Part shown: positions 24,787 through 41,575 of the stretch, one piece after another | How the letters are laid out: each line of letters opens with the position of its first letter | Numbering within the stretch: the first letter of the stretch is position 1 | Source of the DNA: Smithella sp. | GTDB lineage: Bacteria; Desulfobacterota; Syntrophia; Syntrophales; Smithellaceae | Reading direction: 5' to 3' | NCBI GenBank assembly: GCA_012797505.1 | Contig: JAAZOZ010000424.1 | Coordinates: 1 to 56,622 of the forward strand | DNA: 56,622 nt | Translations under genes and position numbers: made by a program | The notes under the pieces: model-generated | What the model saw: only the letters and a program-made list of their open reading frames with translations | Databases searched by the model: none | What the model was told of the DNA's origin: nothing

Positions 24787-25611
24787 TTATTTCCCTCTTC
24801 TTTTCACAATATATTTATCGGTTTTCTTGTTTTTCCGGGTTTTGTGTCCCTTGGTCGGAACGCCCCAGGGGGTGCAGGGATGACGGCCGCCGGATGACCG
24901 GCCTTCGCCGCCGCCCATCGGATGATCCACGGGGTTCATGACGACGCCGCGGACGTGGGGACGCTTGCCCAGCCATCGGGTGCGGCCCGCCTTGCCGATG
25001 CTCACGTTTTCATGCTCGTTGTTTCCCACCTGGCCGATGGTCGCCATGCATTCGATGAAGACCTTGCGGACTTCGCCGGACGGAAGCCGCACCTGAGCGT
25101 AACTGCCTTCCTTGGCCATCAGCTGGCCGTAGGCGCCCGCCGAGCGGATCAACTGTCCGCCGCGTCCGACCTTCAATTCCACATTGTGGATCAGCGAGCC
25201 CAGGGGGATGTATTTCAGCGGGATGGCATTTCCCGGTTTGATGTCCGCTTTCTCTCCGCTCACCAGCACATCGCCGACATGGATCTGCGCCGGGGCCACA
25301 ATGTATCTTTTTTCGCCGTCGCGGTAATTCAAAAGAGCGATCCGGGCCGATCGGTTCGGGTCGTACTCAATGGCCGCCACTTTGGCCGGAATGTCCGCCT
25401 TGTTGCGGCAAAAATCGATCATCCGGTACTTGCGCTTGTGGCCGCCGCCGATATGGCGCGCCGTGATCCGCCCGTAACTGTTGCGCCCGCCGGTTCTCTT
25501 GATCGGCTTCAAAAGGCTTTTGACGGGCTCGGTGGAGGTGATCTCCGCAAAATCAGAAACGCTCTGGAACCTCCTGCCCGGCGATGTCGGTTTGTATTTG
25601 ATGATTGCCAT
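24787..25611 (-). CDS. rplB: 50S ribosomal protein L2
   Basis: Essential for peptidyl transfer and subunit joining; 274 residues. The C-terminal region PHVRGVVMNPVDHPMGGGEG holds the invariant His near the catalytic centre. The OB and SH3-like domains (RHIGGGHKRKYRMIDF; GRGGQLIRSAGAYGQL) are intact. Confidence 0.99.
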   Translation of the reverse strand: MAIIKYKPTSPGRRFQSVSDFAEITSTEPVKSLLKPIKRTGGRNSYGRITARHIGGGHKRKYRMIDFCRNKADIPAKVAAIEYDPNRSARIALLNYRDGEKRYIVAPAQIHVGDVLVSGEKADIKPGNAIPLKYIPLGSLIHNVELKVGRGGQLIRSAGAYGQLMAKEGSYAQVRLPSGEVRKVFIECMATIGQVGNNEHENVSIGKAGRTRWLGKRPHVRGVVMNPVDHPMGGGEGRSSGGRHPCTPWGVPTKGHKTRKNKKTDKYIVKRRGK

Positions 25612-25632
25612 GTGCTTAGTCCTTCACTCGTT

Positions 25633-25920
25633 CTATACGCCTTCGGCGACTTCAATGCGGCTGCCTTCGGCCAGCGTCACGATTGCCTTTTTCCAGTCGC
25701 TTTTCTTCCCCATCACGCGGCCCATGCGTTTCTTCTTGCCCAGCACATGAATCACGCGGACCTCCGTCACTTTTACCTTGAATAATTTTTCCACCGCCTG
25801 GCCGATTTCCACCTTGTTGGCCCGGCGATCGACTTCGAAGTGGTATTTATTTGCCGCCTCACGGTCGAGGTTGCTCTTTTCCGTGAGGAGCATTTTCCGG
25901 ATCACCTGATGCAGTTCCAT
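25633..25920 (-). CDS. rplW: 50S ribosomal protein L23
   Basis: Docking site for trigger factor and SRP at the tunnel exit; 95 residues. VIRKMLLTEKSNLDRE, VGVNPNVVK-like RRANKVEIGQAVEKLFKVKV and the GKKKRMGRVMGKKSDWKKA segment fit the family. Its start overlaps the rplD stop by one base. Confidence 0.97.
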   Translation of the reverse strand: MELHQVIRKMLLTEKSNLDREAANKYHFEVDRRANKVEIGQAVEKLFKVKVTEVRVIHVLGKKKRMGRVMGKKSDWKKAIVTLAEGSRIEVAEGV

Positions 25921-26543
25921 TATGCCAGCAATGCCCCCTCGATCTTTTTTATGGAGGGTTCAAGAAGGACCAGATGCTCATAATTGAGCACATCATAGAC
26001 ATTGATGCCTTCCGACCGAATCATTTTCACATTTTTGATGTTTCGTGATGATTTCATCAAAACAACATTATCCTGATCAATCACAAAAAGCGCTTTTTTC
26101 AGGCCGAAGAGATCCACCACTTTCTGAAACGCCCTGGTGCTGATTGCTTCCATCGGAAAATCGCGCAGAATGGTCATCTTTTCTTCTTTCACTTTCATGC
26201 TCAACGCCGAGATCAGCGCATTTTTGCGGACTTTTTTCGGGACGCTGTAAGCGTAATCGCGCGGCTGCGGACCAAACACAATCCCGCCGCCTCTCCAGAT
26301 CGGCGAGCGCGACGTTCCCGCGCGGGCGCGGCCGGTGCCCTTTTGACGCCAGGGCTTCTTTCCGCCGCCGCTCACTTCGTTTCTTCCCTTGGTGGCAGAG
26401 GTGCCCGAGCGCCGCGATGCCCGCTGCATCTTGACGACCTCATAGATCGTTGCTTCGTTGATGTCCGCGCCGAAAACCGCGTCATTCAATTCGACCTCGG
26501 CAACCTTCTTTTTTTCAATATCAAAAACATCTGCGACTGCCAT
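25920..26543 (-). CDS. rplD: 50S ribosomal protein L4
   Basis: Exit-tunnel protein of 207 residues. The tunnel loop contains GGGKKPWRQKGTGRARAGTSRSPIWRGG, broken here only for description: key elements are KPWRQKGTGRAR and the following SPIWRGGG. In E. coli L4 also represses the S10 operon. Confidence 0.98.
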   Translation of the reverse strand: MAVADVFDIEKKKVAEVELNDAVFGADINEATIYEVVKMQRASRRSGTSATKGRNEVSGGGKKPWRQKGTGRARAGTSRSPIWRGGGIVFGPQPRDYAYSVPKKVRKNALISALSMKVKEEKMTILRDFPMEAISTRAFQKVVDLFGLKKALFVIDQDNVVLMKSSRNIKNVKMIRSEGINVYDVLNYEHLVLLEPSIKKIEGALLA

Positions 26544-26561
26544 GTTGACAACTCCACTGTC

Positions 26562-27194
26562 TTACGCGCTTTTTTTCCTGGCCTGCGAAATGAACACATA
26601 GCCGTTTTTCCCGCCGGGGACGGAACCTTTCAACAACAACAAATTGCGGTCGGAGCGCACCTGCCAGACCTGAAGGTTTTGAACGGTTTTCCGGACGTTT
26701 CCCATCTGGCCGCCCATTTTGGTTCCCTTGAAGACCCGGGACGGATCCGCGCTGGCGCCGATGGAACCGGGGGCCCGATGAAACATGGAGCCGTGCGTCG
26801 CCCGGCCGCCGCCGAATCCGTGCCGCTTCACAACCCCTTGAAATCCTTTGCCTTTGGAAGTGCCCACCACATCGACAAAACCGCCTGCCTGGAAGATGTC
26901 CGCTGAGATTTCCTGCCCGACTTCGTACGCGCCGGCCGCAACGGGAACTTCCCTTAAAACACGAAAGTATCCTTTATTGGCCTTATTCAGATGGCCCTGC
27001 AGCGGCTTCGTGACATTCTTCTGCTTGATCCGGCCGTAGGCGATTTGAACCGCGTCGTAGCCGTCCTTTTCTCTGGTCTTCACCTGAACGACCACCGACG
27101 GCTCGACCTCAATCGCCGTCACGCCGACCGCGGCGCCGTCTTCGGCAAATACCTGCGTCATCCCCAATTTTTTTCCAAGAATTCCCTTGTTCAT
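26562..27194 (-). CDS. rplC: 50S ribosomal protein L3
   Basis: Assembly-initiating protein near the peptidyl transferase centre. ILGKKLGMTQVFAEDG starts the domain and FVDVVGTSKGKGFQGVVKRH and THGSMFHRAPGSIG follow. Three ATG codons stand in a row (27200, 27197, 27194); the last gives the usual N-terminus and 210 residues. The frame continues upstream to 27260 without homology. The ribosome site is poor. Confidence 0.97.
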   Translation of the reverse strand: MNKGILGKKLGMTQVFAEDGAAVGVTAIEVEPSVVVQVKTREKDGYDAVQIAYGRIKQKNVTKPLQGHLNKANKGYFRVLREVPVAAGAYEVGQEISADIFQAGGFVDVVGTSKGKGFQGVVKRHGFGGGRATHGSMFHRAPGSIGASADPSRVFKGTKMGGQMGNVRKTVQNLQVWQVRSDRNLLLLKGSVPGGKNGYVFISQARKKSA

Positions 27195-27290
27195 CATCAT
27201 CCAACTTTTCAATGAAATAAAGCCGCGAACCTCAACGTTTTGGAAAAATGGCAATCCCAAAGGCCACTTTCCACCGCCTTTATTTTCCGC

Positions 27291-27599
27291 CTACGCTTTT
27301 ATCTCGACATCCACTCCCGCCGATAGATCCAGCTTCATCAGCGCATCCACCGTGGCTTGCGTCGGCTCGACAATATCAATCAATCTTTTATGTGTGCGAA
27401 TTTCGAACTGCTCCCGGGATTTCTTATCCACGTGCGGTGAACGATTGACACAATATTTATTGATTTCCGTAGGAAGAGGAATGGGACCGGCGACGCGAGC
27501 GCCGGTCCTCTTTGCAGTCTCTACAATTTCTTCGACAGAACGGTCCAGCAGTTTGTAGTCGTAAGCTTTGAGACGAATTCTTATCTTCTGTTCTTTCAT
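27291..27599 (-). CDS. rpsJ: 30S ribosomal protein S10 (NusE)
   Basis: Small-subunit head protein and NusB/NusG partner in antitermination; 102 residues. IRIRLKAYDYKLLDRS, GPIPLPTEINKYCVNRSPHV and SREQFEIRTHKRLIDI are characteristic. Only 21 bases separate it from tuf, so S10 genes continue the str transcript. Confidence 0.98.
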   Translation of the reverse strand: MKEQKIRIRLKAYDYKLLDRSVEEIVETAKRTGARVAGPIPLPTEINKYCVNRSPHVDKKSREQFEIRTHKRLIDIVEPTQATVDALMKLDLSAGVDVEIKA

Positions 27600-27620
27600 G
27601 GATCGGTTACCCTGCCATTT

Positions 27621-28814
27621 CTACGCAATGACCTTGCTTACGACACCCGCGCCTACGGTCCTGCCGCCTTCGCGGATCGCGAATCGCAGCTGTTCTTCCA
27701 TGGCGATGGGCATAATCAGTTCGACCGTCATTTTAACGTTGTCGCCGGGCATGACCATCTCCACGCCTTCGGGCAGCGTCGCGACGCCCGTCACGTCGGT
27801 TGTCCGGAAATAAAACTGCGGACGATACCCGGAAAAGAACGGCGTATGCCGGCCGCCTTCTTCCTTCGTCAGGACGTAAACCGCCGCTTCAAATTTGGTG
27901 TGGGGCGTAATCGAAGCGGGTTTGGCCACGACCTGCCCTCGTTCCACTTCTTCACGCTTGATGCCGCGCAGCAGCAACCCGACGTCGTCGCCCGCCCGGC
28001 CTTCGTCCAGGGTTTTGCGGAACATTTCCACGCCCGTCACAACCGTTTTGATCGTGGGACGAATGCCGATGATTTCAACTTCTTCACCCACCTTGATGAT
28101 CCCGCGGTCCACACGGCCCGTCACAACGGTGCCGCGGCCGGAAATGGTGAAAACGTCGCCGACCGGCATCAGGAACGGTTTATCGGTGTCGCGCTTCGGC
28201 TCGGGAATGTACTCATCCACCGCTTTCATCAGTTCTTCGATGCATTTCACATCGGGAGACGCCATATCCTCGGCTTCCAACGCTTTGAGCGCCGAACCGC
28301 GGATGATGGGAATCGCGTCACCCGGGAATTCATACTGACTCAGGAGTTCTCTCAATTCGAGTTCAACCAGATCCAACAATTCGGGATCATCAACCAGATC
28401 CACTTTATTCAGGAAAACGACGACGTAGGGAACCTGCACCTGACGGGCAAGGAGGATGTGCTCGCGGGTCTGCGGCATCGGACCATCGGAGGCGGCTACC
28501 ACCAGGATCGTTCCGTCCATGTGGGCGGCGCCGGAAATCATATTTTTGATATAGTCGGCGTGGCCGGGGCAATCCACGTGCGCGTAATGTCTTTTTTCCG
28601 TTTCATACTCCACGTGGGAAATGTTGATGGTAACGCCGCGTTCCTTTTCTTCCGGAGCATTGTCAATCGAATCAAAAGCCCGGAATTCCGCGAAGCCTTT
28701 TTTCGCCAGATATTTGGTAATGGCGGCCGTCAACGTCGTCTTGCCGTGATCCACGTGACCGATGGTCCCTATATTTAAATGCGGCTTTGTCCTTTCAAAT
28801 TTTTTCTTTGCCAT
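27621..28814 (-). CDS. tuf: Elongation factor Tu
   Basis: GTPase that delivers aminoacyl-tRNA to the ribosome; 397 residues. GHVDHGKTT (G1, 19-27), DCPGHADY (G3) and NKVD (G4) are intact, followed by domains 2 and 3. A strong AAGGAGG site precedes it. It follows rpsG directly with a 57-base gap; fusA, which normally separates rpsG and tuf, is absent. No second tuf lies in the window. Confidence 0.99.
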   Translation of the reverse strand: MAKKKFERTKPHLNIGTIGHVDHGKTTLTAAITKYLAKKGFAEFRAFDSIDNAPEEKERGVTINISHVEYETEKRHYAHVDCPGHADYIKNMISGAAHMDGTILVVAASDGPMPQTREHILLARQVQVPYVVVFLNKVDLVDDPELLDLVELELRELLSQYEFPGDAIPIIRGSALKALEAEDMASPDVKCIEELMKAVDEYIPEPKRDTDKPFLMPVGDVFTISGRGTVVTGRVDRGIIKVGEEVEIIGIRPTIKTVVTGVEMFRKTLDEGRAGDDVGLLLRGIKREEVERGQVVAKPASITPHTKFEAAVYVLTKEEGGRHTPFFSGYRPQFYFRTTDVTGVATLPEGVEMVMPGDNVKMTVELIMPIAMEEQLRFAIREGGRTVGAGVVSKVIA

Positions 28815-28871
28815 CTCACCTTTCCTCCTTAACTTTGAATGGTTGGTTTCCTTGTCGTTTGATGAATTTCT

Positions 28872-29342
28872 TTAAAATTTATAATGCGCAAAGGCCTTGT
28901 TGGCCTCCGCCATTTTATGCACCGCTTCTCTCTTCTTGATGGCGCCGCCCCGATTGTTGGCCGCGTCGATGAGCTCCGCCGCCAGCTTTTCCCGCATGGT
29001 TTTCTCGGTGCGCTCCTGCGCGTTGGAGATCAGCCAGCGAATCGCCAGCGCCGTGCGCCGGGCGGGAACGACTTCCGTCGGCACCTGATACGTGGATCCG
29101 CCCACCCGCCTTGATTTGACTTCAATCACCGGTTTGACGTTATTGACGGCTTTCTCGAAAAACTCCACCGGCTGTTCCTTGACGCGCTTTTCAATAATGT
29201 CAAAAGCACCGTATAGAATGCTTTCCGCGACGCTTTTCTTTCCCCGTTTGAGCAAAGAGTTCACAAACTTGGCAACCAGTTTGTTGTTATATTTGGGATC
29301 CGGCAGAATCTCCCTTTTTTCAATTTCTCTTCTTCGTGGCAT
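28872..29342 (-). CDS. rpsG: 30S ribosomal protein S7
   Basis: Initiates head assembly; 156 residues. MPRRREIEKREILPDPKYNN, VNNVKPVIEVKSRRVGGSTYQVP and the C-terminal KREAVHKMAEANKAFAHYKF are diagnostic. In E. coli it represses the str operon. Lies 18 bases after rpsL. Confidence 0.98.
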   Translation of the reverse strand: MPRRREIEKREILPDPKYNNKLVAKFVNSLLKRGKKSVAESILYGAFDIIEKRVKEQPVEFFEKAVNNVKPVIEVKSRRVGGSTYQVPTEVVPARRTALAIRWLISNAQERTEKTMREKLAAELIDAANNRGGAIKKREAVHKMAEANKAFAHYKF

Positions 29343-29360
29343 GTTTTTTCAGTCCTTTAT

Positions 29361-29732
29361 CTAACTGGGCTTTTTCGCACCGTATTTTGATCGACTTTGC
29401 TTGCGGTCGGCAACGCCGACGGCATCCAGCGTACCGCGAACAATATGATAGCGAACGCCGGGCAAATCCTTGACCCGGCCGCCGCGAACCAGAACCACCG
29501 AGTGCTCCTGCAGATTGTGGCCGATGCCGGGAATATAGGATGAAACCTCATAGCCGCTCGTCAGGCGAACCCTGGCCACCTTGCGCAAAGCGGAATTCGG
29601 CTTCTTGGGCGTCGTCGTATAGACCCTCACGCATACCCCGCGGCGCTGCGGCGATCCGGCCAGAGCCGGGGCGTTTGTTTTTCTCTTGATCTGGGTTCTG
29701 CCTTTGCGAACCAGTTGGCTAATTGTCGGCAT
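29361..29732 (-). CDS. rpsL: 30S ribosomal protein S12
   Basis: Decoding-site protein; 123 residues. TTPKKPNSALRKVARVRL and VRGGRVKDLPGVRYHIVRG retain the lysines at the usual streptomycin positions, so the sequence looks wild type. An AGGAG site precedes the ATG, and a promoter candidate lies just upstream. Confidence 0.98.
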   Translation of the reverse strand: MPTISQLVRKGRTQIKRKTNAPALAGSPQRRGVCVRVYTTTPKKPNSALRKVARVRLTSGYEVSSYIPGIGHNLQEHSVVLVRGGRVKDLPGVRYHIVRGTLDAVGVADRKQSRSKYGAKKPS

Positions 29733-29758
29733 TTCTCCTCCCGAACGTTTTTCTGCAT

Positions 29759-29812
29759 TTTGCTGGCAGCAGCAAATCTGTGGTTGCTATCAATTCAGGA
29801 TGCTTCTGTCAA
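29759..29812 (-). promoter_or_regulatory. Candidate sigma-70 promoter and leader hairpin before rpsL
   Basis: Between rpoC and rpsL the minus strand has TTGACA (29812-29807), a 17-bp spacer and TAGCAA (29789-29784), a plausible promoter for the str segment. Downstream in the leader is a perfect 7-bp hairpin (TTTGCTG/CAGCAAA, 29759-29776) without a T-run, so not a terminator. Confidence 0.5.
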
Positions 29813-29837
29813 GCAATTTCTTGCCTTTTGGACTCAT

Positions 29838-33932
<4,095 letters not shown>

Positions 33933-33969
33933 AGATTTTTCTCCTGTTTTTTAAAACAAAATTGCGGGG

Positions 33970-38085
<4,116 letters not shown>

Positions 38086-38121
38086 GGTATCCTTGAATTC
38101 AATGGTGGAGTGAAAATTACC

Positions 38122-38514
38122 TTATTTAATCTCGACCGTTCCGCCGACTTCCTCGATCTTCTTCTTGATTTCGGCGGCTTCCTCTTTGGAAACGGCTTCT
38201 TTAATCGGTTTGGGCACGCCTTCCACCAGATCTTTGGCTTCTTTCAGGCCCAGGCCGGTGATGGCGCGAACGACTTTGATGACCTGAATCTTCTCCGCGC
38301 CGAATCCCGTCAGAACGGCGTTGAACTCCGTCTTTTCTTCCGCTGCAGGCGCGGCGCCCGCGGCCTGGCCGGGCATCGCCACGGCGGCCATCATGGGAGC
38401 GGCGGCGGACACGCCGAATTTTTCTTCCAGTTCCTTCACCAGATTGGAAAGCTCCAGCACGGTCATGTTTTCAATAAATTTAACGACATCTTCTTTCGTG
38501 ATTTGATCAGCCAT
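38122..38514 (-). CDS. rplL: 50S ribosomal protein L7/L12
   Basis: Stalk protein recruiting translational GTPases; 130 residues. N-terminal dimerisation domain, Ala-rich hinge (about 38-60) and the C-terminal domain EKIQVIKVVRAITGLGLKEA with the factor-binding helix are clear. Follows rplJ by 25 bases. Confidence 0.98.
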   Translation of the reverse strand: MADQITKEDVVKFIENMTVLELSNLVKELEEKFGVSAAAPMMAAVAMPGQAAGAAPAAEEKTEFNAVLTGFGAEKIQVIKVVRAITGLGLKEAKDLVEGVPKPIKEAVSKEEAAEIKKKIEEVGGTVEIK

Positions 38515-38539
38515 TTTTCTATTCCTCTTTCGTATGGTT

Positions 38540-39067
38540 TTATGAGTTTAACGTTTGCTTTTTCTCGCTGTAGGCATGGAGCACCTGCACAAAGCTTCGG
38601 GGCACCGCGCTCAAAACCGTAACCAGCGATGTCGGCACCGCCGCCATGACCGAAACCAGTTTGCCCAGAAGAACTTCTCTGCCGGGCAAATCGGCCAGCG
38701 CGGTAAGTTCCGCTTTCGTCAGCATCTTGCCGTCCAGCACGCCGACTTTGATATCCAGTTCAGGATTTTTTTTGGCAAATTCCATCAGCGCCTTCGTCGG
38801 CGCCACCGGATCTTTATAGCTCAAAACAACGGCGATGGGATATTTGAAATGATCCGCCAGAACAGCAAAGCCGGTTTCTTTCGAAGCAATGCCCAGCAGG
38901 GTGTTTTTGACAACCTTCAGCTCCGCATCGTTTTTTCGCAATGCATTCCGCAGGGCTTCCATTTTTTCAACGTTCATGGCGTTGAAACTGGTCAAGACAC
39001 CCAGATGGGCCTTTTTGAGCTTTTCCTGAAGCTCGGATACAATTTGTTCCTTTGTTCTCCGATCCAA
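38540..39067 (-). CDS. rplJ: 50S ribosomal protein L10
   Basis: Base of the L7/L12 stalk, 175 residues. The RNA-binding N-terminal domain (VLTSFNAMNVEKMEALRNALRK; KVVKNTLLGIA) and the helical tail are typical. A GGAGG site precedes the ATG, and a long structured leader lies upstream. Confidence 0.98.
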   Translation of the reverse strand: MDRRTKEQIVSELQEKLKKAHLGVLTSFNAMNVEKMEALRNALRKNDAELKVVKNTLLGIASKETGFAVLADHFKYPIAVVLSYKDPVAPTKALMEFAKKNPELDIKVGVLDGKMLTKAELTALADLPGREVLLGKLVSVMAAVPTSLVTVLSAVPRSFVQVLHAYSEKKQTLNS

Positions 39068-39337
39068 TTTATCAGCCTCCTTTCATGATGATTTTCTGCT
39101 TGAGGCCGAAAAACCAAGCCGCACACGAAATAGAAAACGGTCGATCCGCCTTTCCGATCCCCGTTTCCGGGAAAATGGATTACCCCGAAGCCTCTTGAGG
39201 CAATGATTTTCCACTCTGCGGGTCTCGGCAGGCCCTTGTCCGTTTAAACTTCCGTACCTGCTGTCTTCGACCTGATACTGCTTGCACCGTAAGCGGACGC
39301 TGCGTTTTGGGGAATGCGGCATCCGCGAATTTTTTCC
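39068..39337 (-). promoter_or_regulatory. Structured leader of rplJ-rplL (L10 leader candidate)
   Basis: This 270-base gap between rplA and rplJ is the normal site of the L10(L12)4-binding autoregulatory leader. On the minus strand it has a GAAA tetraloop hairpin (CCCG-GAAA-CGGG, 39160-39171) and a GCCTC/GAGGC inverted repeat (39190-39201). The match to the known leader fold was judged by position and helices only; a covariance-model scan would decide. Confidence 0.55.
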
Positions 39338-40039
39338 TCAGCTTACGCTCTTGATATCCAGCGGATCAACCTTCACCCCCGCGCCCATCGTGCTGGAAAT
39401 CGCAATGCTTTTAATATAGGTTCCCTTGCTGGATGCGGGTTTCAGTTTGATGATGGTCTCCAGAAGCGCCGTGATGTTTTCATAAAGTTTTTCAGCGCCG
39501 AAAGACACTTTGCCCACCGGCGAATGAACGATGCCGGCTTTTTCCACGCGGAATTCCACCTTGCCGGCCTTCAGTTCCCTGACCGCGTTGGCAATGTCAA
39601 AGGTCACCGTCCCCACTTTGGGGTTGGGCATCAGGCCGCGAGGCCCCAGAATCTTGGCGATTTTCCCCACGGACCCCATCATGTCCGGCGTGGCAATCAC
39701 GCGATCAAACTCCAGCCAGCCGCCTTTGATCTTTTCAATGATTTCATCGTTTCCAACCAGATCCGCGCCGGCTTCCAGGGCTTCTTTTTCCTTGTCGCCC
39801 TTGGCAAAAACCAATACGCGGACGGTTTTTCCCAGGCCGTTGGGCAATACCACGCTGCCCCGAACCATTTGATCGGCGTGCGCCGGGTTGACACCCAGAC
39901 GGACGGCGGCGTCCACCGTCTCATCAAATTTGACTCCCGCCATGGATACGACCATTTCCGTAGCCTCTTTGAGCGTATAACGCCTGGTCGGATCGACCTT
40001 TTTCTTCGCAGCGATAATGCGTTTGCCTCGTCTTAACAT
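39338..40039 (-). CDS. rplA: 50S ribosomal protein L1
   Basis: L1 stalk protein, 233 residues, moving deacylated tRNA from the E site. MLRRGKRIIAAKKKVDP, FDETVDAAVRLGVNP, GLMPNPKVGTVTFD and the C-terminal SSTMGAGVKVD are present. The ATG at 40039 follows GAAGAGG; the frame opens two codons earlier at a TTG. In E. coli L1 represses rplKA. Confidence 0.98.
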   Translation of the reverse strand: MLRRGKRIIAAKKKVDPTRRYTLKEATEMVVSMAGVKFDETVDAAVRLGVNPAHADQMVRGSVVLPNGLGKTVRVLVFAKGDKEKEALEAGADLVGNDEIIEKIKGGWLEFDRVIATPDMMGSVGKIAKILGPRGLMPNPKVGTVTFDIANAVRELKAGKVEFRVEKAGIVHSPVGKVSFGAEKLYENITALLETIIKLKPASSKGTYIKSIAISSTMGAGVKVDPLDIKSVS

Positions 40040-40058
40040 GATCAAACCTCTTCCTTGA

Positions 40059-40484
40059 TTAACCTGCTATTTCTATTCCCATGGACCTTGCCGTGCCGGA
40101 AATAATTCTGACCGCGCCTTCCATATCGACGGCGTTCAAATCATTGAATTTCAGCTGCGCAATGTCCTGAACCTGTTTGGCCGTGACGGTTCCCACTTTT
40201 TCCCGTTTGGGGTCGGCGGCGCCCTTGGCGACCTTGGCCGCCTGCTTGAGCAGAACGGACGCGGGCGGCGTTTTGGTAATGAACGTAAACGAGCGATCCG
40301 CGTACACCGTAATCACCACCGGGACAATCATGCCTTCCTGGTTTTGCGTCATCGCGTTGTAGGCCTTGCAAAATTCCATGATATTCACGCCGTGCTGGCC
40401 CAGGGCCGGCCCGATCGGGGGCGACGGAGTCGCCTTTCCCGCTTTGATCTGCAATTTAATGTTCGCAATCACTTTTTTTGCCAT
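40059..40484 (-). CDS. rplK: 50S ribosomal protein L11
   Basis: GTPase-centre protein needed for RelA activation; 141 residues from MAKKVIANIKLQIKAGKA. GPALGQHGVNIMEFCKAYN and the 23S-binding C-terminal domain GTARSMGIEI are standard. The start was chosen three codons inside the open frame by length and spacing to AGGTG. Confidence 0.98.
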   Translation of the reverse strand: MAKKVIANIKLQIKAGKATPSPPIGPALGQHGVNIMEFCKAYNAMTQNQEGMIVPVVITVYADRSFTFITKTPPASVLLKQAAKVAKGAADPKREKVGTVTAKQVQDIAQLKFNDLNAVDMEGAVRIISGTARSMGIEIAG

Positions 40485-40551
40485 AATCATCACCTGAATT
40501 GAAAATTTTTTTAGGCCTGTATCTTACGCCTTATCGTTTCTCATCCCCGAC

Positions 40552-41085
40552 CTACTGCCCCTGGGTGACCTGGATGAAATCCAGTTCCACCGGCGTCGGG
40601 CGGCCGAAGATGCTCACAATCACCCTCAGTTTGCTTTTTTCCGGCCGGACTTCGTCAATCACGCCGTCGAAATTGGTGAAGGGTCCGTCGATAATCCTCA
40701 CGTGGTCGCCGACGTCAAACTTGAATTTGGGCTTTGGTTTGAGCGTCCCTTCGTCAATCCGGACCTTGAGATTCTCAACGTCTTTATCCGGAATCGGGGA
40801 AGGCTTGTCCTTGCTGCCGATAAAACCGGTCACCTTCGGCGTATTCTTGACGATATGCCAGTTTTCATCGCTCATTTCCATGCGCACCAGGATGTAACCG
40901 GGAAAAAATTTGCGCTTGGAGGTTTTCTTTTCTCCGGAAATCAGCTCCACCACGTCTTCCTCGGGAATCAGAATGTCCGAGAAATAAGCCTGGGCGCCGG
41001 CCAGTTCAATCCTTTCCTGAAGGCTCAGCTTGACCTTGTTCTCAAATCCGGAATACGTATGAACGACGTACCATTTAAAAGCCAT
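40552..41085 (-). CDS. nusG: Transcription antitermination factor NusG
   Basis: Binds RNA polymerase and couples it to Rho or ribosomal S10; 177 residues. NGN domain KWYVVHTYSGFENKV to FPGYILVRMEM, and a C-terminal KOW domain GDHVRIIDGPFTNFDGVI. Starts 4 bases after secE. Confidence 0.98.
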   Translation of the reverse strand: MAFKWYVVHTYSGFENKVKLSLQERIELAGAQAYFSDILIPEEDVVELISGEKKTSKRKFFPGYILVRMEMSDENWHIVKNTPKVTGFIGSKDKPSPIPDKDVENLKVRIDEGTLKPKPKFKFDVGDHVRIIDGPFTNFDGVIDEVRPEKSKLRVIVSIFGRPTPVELDFIQVTQGQ

Positions 41086-41089
41086 GAAG

Positions 41090-41293
41090 TTACCCTAAAA
41101 TGAATTTGACCAGTTTTGCGAGAATCAGGTCTATCACGCCCAGGTAAAGGGATGAAATCGCGACAATCACCATGACCACGCCCGTGGAAGCCAGTGTCTG
41201 CTTCCGGGTCGGCCAGGTGACCTTTTTCAACTCTGTCTTCGCCTGGGCGAGAAACTGCACCGCCCTGTCGAACAGCAACTTGAATTTTTCCAT
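41090..41293 (-). CDS. secE: Protein translocase subunit SecE
   Basis: Single-span SecE of 67 residues: an amphipathic part with ELKKVTWPTRKQT followed by one hydrophobic helix (about 37-62). The open frame runs up into the tRNA-Trp, so the ATG at 41293, the first after the tRNA, was taken. Partner of SecY. Confidence 0.96.
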   Translation of the reverse strand: MEKFKLLFDRAVQFLAQAKTELKKVTWPTRKQTLASTGVVMVIVAISSLYLGVIDLILAKLVKFILG

Positions 41294-41321
41294 ATCGTCG
41301 GCCTTTGTTTTCGGGAAAAAC

Positions 41322-41398
41322 TGGCAGGCCAGGAGGGACTTGAACCCCCAGCATCCGGATTTGGAGTCCGGCGCTCTATCCATTAGAGCTACTGGCCT
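41322..41398 (-). tRNA. tRNA-Trp (CCA anticodon)
   Basis: Minus-strand cloverleaf of 77 bases with encoded CCA. Acceptor stem AGGCCAG/CTGGCCT, anticodon stem CCGGA/TCCGG with loop CTCCAAA, and T-arm GGTTCAAGT are all paired. It is between rpmG and secE, its common position in this operon. Confidence 0.97.
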
Positions 41399-41412
41399 GC
41401 GTCAATTCTCCG

Positions 41413-41562
41413 CTACTTGGTTTCTCTGTGCAGCTTGTGTCCGCGGCAAAACTTGCAGTACTTCTTCATTTCCAGGCGGTTTTGCATGGTGCGCTTGTTT
41501 TTCGTCGTCGTGTAATTTCTCTGCTTGCATTCCGTACAGGCCAAAATAATGTTGTTTCTCAT
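41413..41562 (-). CDS. rpmG: 50S ribosomal protein L33 (zinc-binding form)
   Basis: A 49-residue ORF begins MRNNIILACTECKQRNYTTT and ends KKYCKFCRGHKLHRETK. The CxxC pairs (Cys9/12, Cys36/39) make it the zinc form. A longer open frame over the same bases in another phase is not a gene. Lies between tRNA-Thr(GGT) and tRNA-Trp. Confidence 0.97.
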   Translation of the reverse strand: MRNNIILACTECKQRNYTTTKNKRTMQNRLEMKKYCKFCRGHKLHRETK

Positions 41563-41575
41563 ACGTCTCCTTCAC

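Noticed and set aside
39083..39322. A 79-codon minus-strand ORF upstream of rplJ
   Set aside because: It lies in the expected L10 leader, its sequence is low in protein-like features and it overlaps hairpins.
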